Positions 51,701 through 61,770 of a stretch of DNA of 64,000 bases are shown here, in pieces (positions within the stretch are counted from its first letter, which is position 1; every line of letters starts with the position of its first letter). The notes under the pieces are model-generated. The model saw only the letters and a program-made list of their open reading frames with translations, ran no database searches and was not told the DNA's origin. Source of the DNA: Litsea cubeba (lineage: Eukaryota; Streptophyta; Magnoliopsida; Laurales; Lauraceae); NCBI GenBank assembly GCA_012931725.1, contig CM022948.1, positions 71,827,272 to 71,891,271 on the forward strand. The letters run 5' to 3'. The position numbers and the translations under genes are program-made.

Positions 51701-54700
51701 GCGTGGTGTTGTTTTGATTTTTAGGTCTGAAACGGAAGTGGGGGATGGGATTTAGGGTTTCGATGAGGCCTGAGGGATGAAGGCAGAGGGGTGGGTTCCG
51801 TGCGCAGTGGTCGTGGGTTTGACTGGAACGTGGGGTTGGGTTGGCTTAGGGATTTGGGCTTCGGTAGTGCTGGGAGGTTCTCGATTAGGGAATTGGGTTC
51901 GGATGGAGGGTTGTGGATGTTTTGGGTTGCTGTTTGGTGCGTCTGGGTTTTGTTTTGTCCTCTTTTCTCTTCTTTTCCCCTCTCTGTGTCTCTTGATTTG
52001 TTTGCTCAAAATCTCTTGTTTATTTTTTTAATCGAATTGGGGATTTGTTTATCTATTTTTCATTATTTGTGTATATTGTTGATTCTGATTGCAAGGAATT
52101 GTTTGATATTCAGTTGTTATCTTTAAGACTCATATTTCATATCTTGCCGTTTGTTCTGTTCTTGATTTTCTGATATTTTTGTATTATCTCTGCTTTATTT
52201 ATGGACACTATGTTTATTCTGATGATTTATGGACATTATGTTGTTATCTATAAGGCTCATATCTGTTTTGCACAAACAGTTCTTGTGTTGTGACTACTAT
52301 GTTTATTCTGCATCAATTCACAAATCCATGGATACCATTTAATTTTCAATTCCATTATCCTTAGGTGATATTTTGATTGAAATAATGTTAGATTTTTATT
52401 ATATAATTATATAAAAAATATTTAAAAAAAAATAAAAATTCAATGTATCCCCGACGTATCGTATCCTACTTTTTTGGGAAATGGCGTATCTGCGTATCCG
52501 TGTCGTATCGTATCCGTGTCCCGTATCCGTGTCCGTGCTTCATAGCAAATAGGAAACAGATCTGGTCGTACGGATCAGATGCGGGTCGGGTTTGGGTCGG
52601 GCATGCAGGTCGGGCTGGACTTTGCCGTCCTAATCTAAAGGCGCTAGATGTACTCATTCACTCATGTGAAAATGATGATTTTGACAAACGCGGTAATGTG
52701 TTTGGCATGTGTAACATTTGCATATGTAAAACTCATTTTCCTATCATGTGTAAAACACAAACAATCCCTTAGTTTTGTGTGGATGTCATCCTTGCATGTA
52801 TTTTTCTTTTTCTTTTTCTATTTTTTTTTATAGCCTTTGGCCTTGAGAGCCTGAGGGACACTCAATTCTAGACCTTGCATGTATTATTTGTGCAAAAGCA
52901 TTAATATATCTTTTTTCCATTGAAGAAGGTCACATGAGTAATGGTGGCAAAAGCCCATATGCAAGAGCAAAGAAGGCGCTCATATAGAGTAAACGTCATT
53001 CATTGTTGTTGTTCAACGGTCGAGGAAATGATGAGAAAATGGAAAATAATTTAGCAGGTTGTTCCTAAGAAGGAGTTTGATGGTGCATTGGCATCTCACT
53101 TATATTGTTGTAGGTGTTCTGAAGCTGAATTTTGTTAGAACTGGAGAGAAAAATACGAGGGCAGGAATTGTTGGGGTGATACGATATTATAAAGGTGCGA
53201 TCTTGCTAACGTGTTCAGCTCTGGTGACTATCAAATTCAAATGAAGCAGAGCTAATAGCTATGTTGGTGGGTTGCTGTGAGCATAAATGTAGCAATAGAG
53301 AGCAATTCTATTTCAGCAATTCAGAAGGGATCGGCTGTTACTAAGGTCTCTGGTGACAAGCTGATTGGATATAGGAAATCCATTTATGCCTTTTATGGGT
53401 CTTTGTGTTTAAGCATATCTTCACAGAAGTAAATGAGCTGGCTGATAGATGACTAAAGATGGTGCACCTTGCATCTTTTTATATTTATTGTCATTTTAAT
53501 TAAAAAGGAAAGAGAAAGAAATGAAATCCGATACAAAATTCCACAGAATGACCAAATAAAATGCCATGAAGTGAAGAAAAATATCTACTTGCACATTGAT
53601 AATGTATGACTCACCAAGGACCAAATACTCTAGAGCATTCTGCCAAAACAACCTGAAGCATACAAAAAAAAAAGGCGCACCACATTTTAAGTAGAGCAAT
53701 CATGACCATGGAAAGCACACGCATTATGGACAGCATTTTTGCTTTTTACCTCTGTATTTTCTTCCAGAATTCCAAACATTAGCCCAGTCAACCATTGTGA
53801 ATCTGATGGCGGCTTCAACTGCATGCATTTCTGAGCGAGACTGTGTATGGCTTCTAAACTCTGATACAATAATTATTAGAGGGGAAATAAGAACATCTAA
53901 CTCAATTGCAGATCATATAGATTAAGATAAAAGGTTTAGAAAGGTAGCATTCTATCGGAAAGACCTATAGTATATATTCAGTAGGGGTGTGCATAAATCC
54001 ATCTGACCCGACAAAACCGACCGACCCGACCCGAACCATGGCAAACGGGTCGGTTATCCAATTAGGGTCGGTTCGGATTGGTTAAAAAAAACTGCTAACC
54101 CGACTGGGTCGGTTCAGTTGGCGGTTTTAACCCAAAACCAACCCGAACCGATCCATGCACACCCCTAGCAAATTGGGTATTGGTATCATATTATTGTTTA
54201 AGTTAATGCTTCATATGGTTTGCCTTTTGTTTTTCTGAATAGGTGCTTTATTTGCAAGAGATTATGTGGGATGTCTTTGGACACCTAGAAACTTCAAAAT
54301 GCATCAACAATTTCCTTTTAATTGTCTTCTTCCATCTTTGTAAATGTGACGAGTAATGGCCACTTTATTATATTGTATTATTCCAACTCTAAAATTATTT
54401 ATTAGTATTTGGTGGTTTTCAATTAATATATTTTTAGCACTCTAAACAAGGGATCATGTTTTGTCAAAGTGCTTATGTAGAAGTGTTTGAGCGTAGGTAA
54501 CAACACTATGTATCTGGACCGACTATGTATTTGGTGCTTGGTGGACACTAGTAGAGTCGGTAGATAGCTAGATCGGGTGGTTGATATCCATGAAAAAATC
54601 GGATTGGATCGGGTGATGGATATGGTGGACACTAGTCGGGTCGGTTGCGGATCGGATAAATCAATTGTGTCGGTTCGGTTCGGTTCACATAATATACAAA

Positions 54701-55851
54701 CCGACATAGTCGGTTCGGTTGGCGGTTTTAACCCAAAACCGACCCGAACCCGATCCATGCACACCCCTAATATTCAGCAAAAATAAAAGAAAATAAAATA
54801 AAATCCTAGGGTATAATATATAACAGCACTCACCTTTATAGAAAGGAGAGGTGAATCACAAGTTATGAATACTGAATGATGATAAAGAACTTCAAGAACA
54901 ATGGGACTAAGAAAGCTTCAATTAGCTAAAAATGAATTGAAATAATTAACCAAGAATCAATAAAAGAAGTATCTGAAATAAAATTTTAAAAATAACATAT
55001 AAATTAAATATAATGCTCAAACTCGGTCTGAGTAGTCCTCCTCCTCTCTTCTCAGAGTAGGGAAAGATGCAAGTGACCATAAAATTGCATGATTTCTCTC
55101 GACTCTATTTTGCCCTTTTTATGTTGAAAAACCCTGATCTAAGCATGTGATATACTGTCTCCAATCATAACACATCAAAGAACTAGATAAAGAAAATTGA
55201 ACCGCTCACACTAAGAAGGACTAAACACGCAGAATCAATCAAAGTTGTGTGACTTGTGTCTTTATTCCTCAATCATTGAGTACAAAAAAATTAATATTCT
55301 TCTCTCTTTATCGTTCTCTCAACATGGCCTCTCAACCTATGTCTACAAGAACTAGAATGGAGAGAAGAAGCCTTTCATACACGAGAGGACATCACATCTG
55401 CGAGAATTTTGTAGGACCATGTGGGGCCCACATATTACAATAAAAGTGACCCCCCACACCCAAAAAAAAACAGTATGGACCATCTCCTATTAGAATGAAA
55501 TTACCAGGGACCATCGGTAACGGCAGAAGAAGACAAAGAAGGCAGGAGTTGTAGCAAGTAACGATCTCTACCAATCACTTTCGAGGAATCTCTACCGATC
55601 TCATCTTGTTTAATTGGAAATAAGTGGCTCTTTCTTCCAGTGGCCCTTAACCTCTAAGTTTCTGGATTGCCGATTTTGATGTTCTCCTAGCCCTATCTTT
55701 GGTGTCCATTAGCTTGTTAGTATATATCTCTTGTTCTGCTAAGTTTTTTTTTTTTTTTAATGAAAGTCAACACTTAAAATAATAATAAATAAATAAATAA
55801 AGTGTAGCAGCTAGCAGGTACCTAGGCTAGGGTTTGGGTTTCCAAAGCTTA

Positions 55852-55890
<39 letters not shown>

Positions 55891-58800
55891 AAATCCTTCT
55901 CTTTTTTTCTTCTCCTTTATTTTTTAAATGAAAAAGGCGGCCGGAATTCGATATATAATTGGGCTTTAGTTGGGCCCAAAGTGGAGCCAAGTCCAAGCTA
56001 GTCCATCATTGTCAGTTCTAGGATGAAGCCCAATATGTAAGGAAGCTCATTGAAATAAAAAAAATAAAAAAAATAAAAAAAAAAACGCATTCCTTGTCCA
56101 CTGCATAAATTGACACAAGCATTTATCATGACATTCAAAGCAAACTTAAAGAATGGTATTTAGATGATAGCTACTAACCGTTGTGAAATGCCTGACATAA
56201 AGAAAATGAGATATACACAGTTCCAACCAATGGCAGGTCGCGCTGGCAAGGCTGCTGGTATTTCCTAGCATGACCTGTAACAAGTTCCGCAACCCTTCCC
56301 TGGTTGGGCGGTGACCACACTGATCCCAAAATGCACTGCAATCCAGCTTAGCTATTTGGCCCCGCCACTTCTCCCATGCCTAGACAATAGAAAGAAATAT
56401 AGTTATTTTCTTTGATAGATATTTGTATTCGACAGACAAGGGAGTAACATAACTAGCCAACCATAACATATAATGGATTAAGAGTCACAGTATGTAATAT
56501 GCAAGCATACCTTGAAAAAATCAGGCTTGGTATCATAGCAACGACCTGGTTTTTGAGCTGCTAGCCCAGGACGCATGCGTGGCATTGTCGATACAAGAAC
56601 AGCAACTGCCTCTACCAATCCATTCTCGGTCTGTCAAAAGCATATGCAGTTAGGATAAATTCTTCTGCAGTTATCATGGTTCTATTGCATTTAAACCCAA
56701 CCTTCTAAAAGCTCTTTTACAATGAAAATAGAAAACAGCTTTAAATCCCTCAGTTAAATATCAAGTGCCCGAGTCTCTTAGGAAGCGTTGCCCACTTACC
56801 AACAAAGTACTCAGTAAGGTTGCCTTGGTGTTCTCAAGCCTATGGGGACATGTGAGTCAAATAGGAAAGAGAGTTTCGAATTGGAAGCATTAAAAGAACT
56901 ACAAAATCAAGGTTTTATAAAACGGTATTGGTTGAAGTAATTCAAGGAATGTTCATGGGTAGGTGACACTTGCGCCTCCGCAATATATTGTGTGTAACCT
57001 TGGCTATAGAAAAAATAATATGCCTAGGATAATAAAATCTTGCTATGCAGCACCCATACCACAAGATTACGTCAAAATGCTTGGTGAACTCATCCTATTT
57101 AACTCTCAACCATATTTATCACGAGAATTATCACTGTGCAGTGTTATCATGATCTTACATACCTCACGATTTCCGAGCTGATCCAGTTTATAAGATCCAT
57201 GCAACCTCAACAGTTTCACCTAAAAATAAATACATAACACTATAAATCTATAACCAATATTCATGTTCCACAAAATCAATTTGTGAAGCCTTATTTTTTC
57301 ATAGTTATGAGGAAAGGCAAATAATATGGAAGAAAACATGCCACCAATACCCCTTACCACAATGTCTAGCCAACCAACTGCTAGTGCTGATGACATTGCT
57401 TCCCAATATTTCAGTTCATCCTCAATAACCTGTACATTGTAAGTAGGATAATGCTACCGACCATACTCATTTTCATAATGTCAAAGTGCAAATCAAGCAA
57501 TGCAATTAGAACAGGGATCCACAAAGGACAAAAAATCGTTCTCATCCCAAACCAATTTAAAAAAAAAAGTAAATAATATGTGACTATCAATTGGAAATGA
57601 TATGTGCATTAAAGGGACGATGGCTTTATCACCGCACTATGCTTGCAAATTTGGAAGAAATAGTGAATAAAAACAGTAGGAAAAAACTGCAATAACCTGG
57701 GTTTAGTTTTAAAAAAGGGAACCCCATTTTGATTCTGTATAATGGGCCCACCTATGATCGATCTTAACCATTAAAAAACATACCAAGTGAATTGGAACTC
57801 GCCACTTTATGACACTCATTCAACTTTTATCCACCACATAACGCTGCAGTTGTAAAATCATAAACATAGGCCTCAGATAGGGATGATTTTAGCCCACCCT
57901 TTTAAAGAAAGATGATCAAACATCATCAGATAGGATGATTTTAGCCCACCCCTAATCCACACTATGACCTTCTTACCCACCCTAACCCCGTGATTGTATG
58001 CATCCAAGCAAGACTCACAAGTTGCCCTGCATTTTTTGTATATATCATTTTCCTTTGTAAAAACTGAACCCAGGTATTTTATAGCACCCCTCTATAAACT
58101 ACAATTTAACTGACGTACACAACAGTGGTTTTTATAGTGTTCCTAACAAAAGCACAAATGGGGGTATATATCCTTTTCCCTTGTGAATGAACCCAAATCA
58201 GGAGATATTTATTTATTTTACAGTAAACTATAAAAACAAAAGTGTGATGTTTAGTTCATGTGCTCAGTTATCTGCATAAAACAGACAAGACAACAACATA
58301 GCTGCTGGATTACAAACCTGCAAATTGACAAGTTCTTTCTGCAAGCTCAAGAGGTTTGAATGAATTGTTGAATCTAGCCCTGAAAGAAGGCCATCATAAT
58401 CCTGCAGCAAGAAATTATAATCAGTTTGATGAATATAGAAACAAGAGGAAAGATCACAAGAAGACTATCTTTACCAAAAAAAAAAAAAAAGCAGAGGAAA
58501 GCATTAAAAAACATAAGAGGAAAGATCATTACTGCTAACCAATCAACAAGCCGTTCTGGGAGCCAAGCTCTTGCCTGCTTATCCACATAAAATATTTCCA
58601 TCAGGTCCCATGCAGCCTTTAAACAAGTTGGATCCTCTTCTAACTGCAACAATAAAACCATTTCTGTTAGAAACAGAAAGTGATCTCCACCTTATGCACA
58701 AAAGCCCACGCATCCAAAAAAAAAAGGATTTTTTTTTGTTCAAAAGGGTTATTAGTACATTTTTATTATTATAAGTGGGAAGAACACAGTAAAATTTAAG

Positions 58801-59442
58801 AGAGTAGTGGCAAAAGGCTTCCATCATGGGTTTGATGAGAATGCTGAATGACCTTGACAACTGTCTTTGGGTCCTCAATCACTGAACTAGAAGAAGTCTT
58901 TGGAGCCCCAAGAATTGAGCTTATTTGCTTACTATACTCCATAACATGCTGCCACCTGCTCAATCATGAAATAGTCTCGAAAAGAGAAACCCTAAAATCA
59001 GAATCAGAATCAGAATCATTTTCAAAACAAAAAAAGGAACAATTAAGTTGAGCGAAAGCTGCTACCATTCTGCGCGATAGGAAGACGAACCATACGACAT
59101 CCTAGACAATGAATCAGCTGAATTCCGCCTCATCTGAAGGTGCGCGAAAGCCGGAACAGATTCGTAAGCGATCCTCCGCCTCTGAGCATCGTCTATCTCT
59201 CCGCCGCCTTCTGCGAGCTTCACCTCCAGCACCTTCCCGCCGGTTTCATCGTCGGAAGAGGCGGAGGCAGCGGCAGGGGTTTTGAAGAAGGCGACGCGGA
59301 GGGAGTTGCCGCGGGACCAGGAGATGGAGAGGCGGGTGAAGGGCGGTTTGAGGCCGTGGTGGAGAGGGTAAACGACCGGATCTCCGACCTGAGGAGAGAA
59401 AGGGACGAGAGATTCGCCGGGATCTGAGACGATGGAGGGCAT
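36739..59442 (-). CDS. NUP85: Nucleoporin NUP85 (Nup107-160 / Y complex)
   Basis: Scaffold nucleoporin of the Y complex, an all-helical ACE1-type protein. Exons in coding order: 59442-59066, 58955-58853, 58643-58533, 58401-58318, 57429-57358, 57219-57163, 56630-56511, 56379-56179, 53860-53750, 53652-53615, 44463-44307, 40714-40613, 40472-40416, 40199-40053, 39903-39833, 39708-39621, 38120-38064, 36930-36739. They join in phase to 714 aa; Arabidopsis NUP85 is about 716. Family landmarks from memory: ISWSRGN near residue 44, WLPERLVDWL (exon 3), ETENGLVEAVAVL at the exon 6/7 join, GGISIEELHRIVYAQVLSSHALTW (exon 11, quoted only in part by the family), FYRQPVQ-like LLYRQPVQ (exon 12), GMHHWKHGKKGSG (exon 14) and SVRLALATNLGRA near the stop. 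Exon 10 is a 38-nt microexon before the 9.15-kb intron 10, which carries nested transposons. Telomere-like repeats sit just upstream of the ATG. Confidence 0.96.
37323..37643. repeat. 161-bp tandem duplication in NUP85 intron 17
   Basis: Copies run 37323-37483 and 37484-37643. I see two substitutions (CACGTACA against CACATACA, and CAGGATCG against CAGGGTCG), so the duplication is recent. Both copies end in a short ATC run, which may have helped slippage or unequal pairing. Confidence 0.9.
42050..43850 (+). mobile_element. Degenerate Ty3/Gypsy remnant (gag, protease, possible LTR)
   Basis: The gag core is readable in broken frames: a 'VIPEYDEKMQLETFMD' type start near 42165, VVATRCHGYAAMWW near 42275, FKEEVFLVQARCHL near 42480 and a CCHC-like 'CQKRSHFSFQCPK' region near 42815. 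Protease-like sequence follows near 43095-43330, then a block ending LYPMKPKPPK near 43430. Beyond 43560 the sequence looks like an LTR end region (AGTTTCCTATTTTGAGGACT, CATGTAAAGCAGTGAA-like words). Many stops and shifts are present; reverse transcriptase and integrase are missing. It lies antisense in NUP85 intron 11. Confidence 0.7.
44903..45194 (-). repeat. 3' LTR of the Copia element
   Basis: 292 bp. On the coding strand it starts TGTTAGTACC. It carries several TGGGCY words (45132-45172 on +), a CACGTG G-box (45122-45127) and a TATA box, TATAAATAG on the reverse strand (44976-44984), in promoter order. It differs from the 5' LTR at two bases: near 44934 (A against G) and at 45135 (G against A). 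Confidence 0.95.
45195..45206 (-). other. Polypurine tract of the Copia element
   Basis: On the coding strand the sequence TTTGAGGGGGGA directly precedes the 3' LTR, which is where plus-strand DNA synthesis is primed in LTR retrotransposons. Confidence 0.85.
45207..49329 (-). pseudogene. Copia gag-pol, interrupted by stops and frameshifts
   Basis: The first frame starts at the ATG at 49329 (an upstream TTG in frame is not needed) and runs to a TAG at 47697-47695. It covers a UBN2-type gag, two CCHC knuckles (about residues 233-246 and 251-264), the protease DSG (about 348-350) and the His/Cys region of integrase. Breaks in coding order: TAG at 47695; loss of one base at a T-run near 47475; TAG at 46829; one extra base at the T-run 45700-45706; one shift near 45255. 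Between them the integrase core, the RT with its YVDD box, and RNase H are recognisable. Three of the five breaks are single-base indels. The host exons show none, so assembly error is less likely but not excluded. Confidence 0.9.
50081..50092 (-). other. Primer-binding site (initiator tRNA-Met)
   Basis: TGGTATCAGAGC on the coding strand, immediately inside the 5' LTR, is complementary to the 3' end of plant initiator tRNA-Met, the usual primer for Copia elements. Confidence 0.95.
50093..50384 (-). repeat. 5' LTR of the Copia element
   Basis: 292 bp, nearly identical to the 3' LTR. Its TATA box (50166-50174, reverse strand), G-box (50312-50317) and TGGGCY words would drive transcription in the same direction as NUP85. 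Confidence 0.95.
50388..52632. mobile_element. Outer hAT-like MITE (family C) in NUP85 intron 10
   Basis: The left terminus TAGAGGCGGCAAACAGGCC and the right terminus (reverse strand TAGGACGGCAAAGTCCAGCC) are imperfect inverted repeats. The right flank is ATCTAAAG (52633-52640). The matching left flank ATCTAAAG is now at 44893-44900, pushed away by the Copia element. With the inner element and its duplication removed it is 879 bp. The interior has CGGGTCGGG-type words and no convincing gene. The 8-bp duplication fits the hAT superfamily. Confidence 0.8.
51188..52545. mobile_element. Inner MITE/foldback family B, long copy (Pack-like)
   Basis: 1358 bp. The termini CTATGAAGCACGGACACG are near-perfect inverted repeats and continue inward as CGTATCC/GGATACG arrays. 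Perfect 8-bp target-site duplications CAAATAGG lie at 51180-51187 and 52546-52553, nested inside the outer element. The interior differs from the short copy at 30176-30745: it holds an AAACCCTAG telo-box-like word (about 51450-51458), a GC-rich stretch, a possible splice donor after GTGCAAG (about 51588) and long CT tracts. That resembles the 5' leader and first intron of a host gene, so it may be a captured gene fragment (inference). Confidence 0.75.
53982..54769. mobile_element. hAT-like MITE (family D) in NUP85 intron 8
   Basis: The left terminus TAGGGGTGTGCAT and the right terminus ATGCACACCCCTA are perfect 13-bp inverted repeats. Perfect 8-bp target-site duplications ATATTCAG lie at 53974-53981 and 54770-54777. 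A second copy of the right end occurs inside at about 54120-54167, so the element carries a duplicated 3' part. The interior is rich in GGTCGGTTCGG words. Confidence 0.85.
55852..55893 (+). repeat. C29 followed by A13 homopolymer tract
   Basis: An uninterrupted run of 29 C (55852-55880) directly followed by 13 A (55881-55893) in NUP85 intron 8. On the transcript strand this is T13 then G29. Long poly(dG:dC) runs are rare in plant DNA and hard to sequence, so the exact length is uncertain. Confidence 0.85.
56800..56839 (-). other. Candidate stop-introducing cassette exon in NUP85 intron 6
   Basis: 40 nt bounded by a CCCCATAG acceptor and a strong GTAAGT donor. It is absent from the family alignment I recall, since exon 6 (…NRE) joins exon 7 (TENG…) directly as in Arabidopsis. 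Inclusion would read GCT TGA and stop at once, and 40 nt also breaks the frame. It may be a chance pair of sites. Confidence 0.3.
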
Positions 59443-59455
59443 TTGCAGAGGATTT

Positions 59456-59472
59456 TTAGGGTTTAGGGTTTT
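59456..59472 (-). promoter_or_regulatory. Telo-box repeats at the NUP85 start
   Basis: On the coding strand AAACCCTAAACCCTAA lies about 14-30 bases upstream of the ATG, with another AAACCCT just further up. Telo-boxes (AAACCCTA) are known promoter/leader elements of plant genes active in dividing cells. The position could be in the leader or at the transcription start. Confidence 0.6.
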
Positions 59473-59716
59473 AGAGGGTTTTCAGACGAAGAAGAAGAAA
59501 AGCAGTGTGTAGGGTTTTTACTTTTTTACCATGGCGCGCAAAGCAAGCTCTTGGAGACAAGAGAGCGTATTTAAAAAGGGACCATACGTTGTCGGGTTCA
59601 CGAGTTGACCCGTCCATCTTTGGGCCGGGTTTGACAACGGGTGAATATTCGACCATGTTTCTTTATTAGAATTTAAAGGTAATTTATGTCTCAATAATCC
59701 ACAGCGTCGCCCGCCT

Positions 59717-59907
59717 ATTGATTATGGTCTTACAATAAGATTAAGCATATTTTAATAATATATTAAGCTATAATTTTTATTTTGATCAAAAAGTTACTTT
59801 CAATTTTTACAATTGATTATGGTATTGCCATAAGATTAAGCATATTTTAATAATATATTAAACTATAATTTTTATTTTGACCAAAAAGTTACTTTCAATT
59901 TTTACAG
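59717..59907. repeat. 95-bp tandem duplication upstream of NUP85
   Basis: ATTGATTATGGT starts at 59717 and again at 59812. The copies share AAGATTAAGCATATTTTAAT and CAAAAAGTTACTTTCAATTT with a few substitutions and a short altered block (CTTACAAT against ATTGCCAT). Confidence 0.85.
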
Positions 59908-60702
59908 TCATAAAATACTCTTCCTCCACTTTTTCTTTAATATACTTTCCCCACTTATGGACTTTCATCTTCTTTATTTCTAATATTCATGTAATCATAC
60001 CTCTTCATGCATATCCGTGATTAACGCGGATTTTTGTGCTAGTAATTAATTATGTGATTAATGCCAATCAATATGCTATTAATTATATGCTAAATCTTCT
60101 AATGAGCTCGACTCCTTTTTATATTGCCAAATATGACATGGCTTTTGGAATTTGGCCAGGAAAAGCACTTTCAACTTCTATTATACCTATTTCCAAAATG
60201 GTATTTGATCAATAGATAGATAAATCTAGAAAGACTATTTTTTTTATACTTTAAAATATTTGTAACTGGGTCCCCTCCAGCGATAAAGTTTTGTAAGTTA
60301 TAAAAGGTAAGTAGAGATGGCAATCAGTAAATCCGAAACATCCATCAAGGTTGAGTTTATTTTTTAATGACCAATGAGACCCATAAATCAACTTCTTAAG
60401 ATTGAGGGTTCGAAACTGCACAATCACATTGAGTTTAGAGGGCATTTATCTGGCTCCTCTTGCGCCCATCGTCTAGCCCAAAGGAATGGGACACCCTCCG
60501 TCATATAAAATAATTAAATTCTAAGCCAATATATAGGTCAAGTTCAAATTAAATTGGCAAGTCATAATGCAATTGGTTTGATCATGTTGGTGTTATTAAT
60601 TAGCCAAAATGCAATGGTAAGAATAATCTCAAACCCATGTGGGCTCTCTTGGGTCTCAGCCCCCTTACCGGGGTACGTAAAAATATATATATATCTATAT
60701 AT

Positions 60703-61083
60703 TAAGGGAGCTCAGTTTTTGAATTCCCCATATTTTGGACCCTTAGATTTATGTACATAAATCCTAGGGATATTTTGGACCCTTGGATTTAAGAGGGGAA
60801 TAAAAAAAGGAGCTAAAAGTTGAAGAAATTTATAAATTTTTGTCATCCCCATCAAAAGTACGTTCACATCTTGGTTTATATGACACAAAAAGGAGCACCA
60901 AGTTTGAGTTATTTACAGGTTTTGTCATCCCTTCTTCATTTAAAAGAAAACCACTTTCTTATGGTTTGCCATTGATAAAAAATGTATCAAAAGCAAAAAA
61001 AAACTTTTTTTGTAAGGGAGCTCAGTTTTTGAATTTCCCATATTTTGGACCCTTAGATTTATGTACATAAATTAATCCTAGAG
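60703..61083. repeat. Direct repeats of about 65 bp separated by about 250 bp
   Basis: TAAGGGAGCTCAGTTTTTGA begins at 60703 and at 61013. Both copies continue through CATATTTTGGACCCTTAGAT to TACATAAAT. A third partial copy (ATATTTTGGACCCTTGGAT) directly follows the first at about 60770. They may be ends of a small element. Confidence 0.65.
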
Positions 61084-61457
61084 CTGAGATTAAGAGGAAA
61101 GGGGTTTAAGGGTTTAAGGGGGTTTGAGAGTCCAGAGATATGGGACACTACTTCCCCAGATCTTGGACTATTTCTCCCTTATTCGGGAGACGGGTCAAGG
61201 AGTTTGGGCCAGGTCTAGGGTTAGGTTCAGGTTAGAAGGGTTTGGGTTGGGGTTGGGGTTGGATTTGGATTTGGATTCAAATTGATTTGGTCTAGAGTTT
61301 GATGGGTTGGATTGGGTCGGGTCAAGTCAAGTTCAAGTAAGGTCTGACGATTTTAGTTATGGGCCCGATCAGGGTCTGGATCAGAGGTTTGGGGCCCAAA
61401 AGGTTGGCTGCAGTGGAGTCTGGTCTAGGCAATAATCACTGGGACCCAGGTTTCGCA

Positions 61458-61770
61458 GATTTTGATCCGTCCGTCGGATTTCAAAGTTCTATATATGGAT
61501 GGAAAACCCTCGATGAGTAGATCACGATGAGCCAACTTTCGAGGCGATTAGGGGTCTAAAAGTGATAGGTGATTTTTTAGGTGGGCACCTCGGAGGTGCG
61601 GGACCTGCTATTATGATTTTTTATTCGCCCGTCCGATTTTGAAGTTCTATATATGGATGGAAAGCCCTCGACGAACAGATTGAAATGATTCCTAGGGCAA
61701 TCAGAAGTTCAGGATAATATGTGATCTTTGACTCGGGACCTAATCAGGACATCGTTAAATAAGGTGGACC
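61458..61770. repeat. Imperfect tandem repeat, period about 157 bp
   Basis: GAAGTTCTATATATGGATGG and the neighbouring GATTTT...CGTCCG...CCCTCGA words occur at about 61458-61525 and again at about 61615-61680, with clear divergence between the copies. I cannot assign it to a family. Confidence 0.5.

Noticed and set aside
51777..52126. Overlapping open frames of 84 and 111 codons
   Set aside because: They lie inside the family B MITE, have no recognised domain, and run into low-complexity sequence. If the interior is a captured gene, this looks like leader/intron rather than protein-coding DNA.
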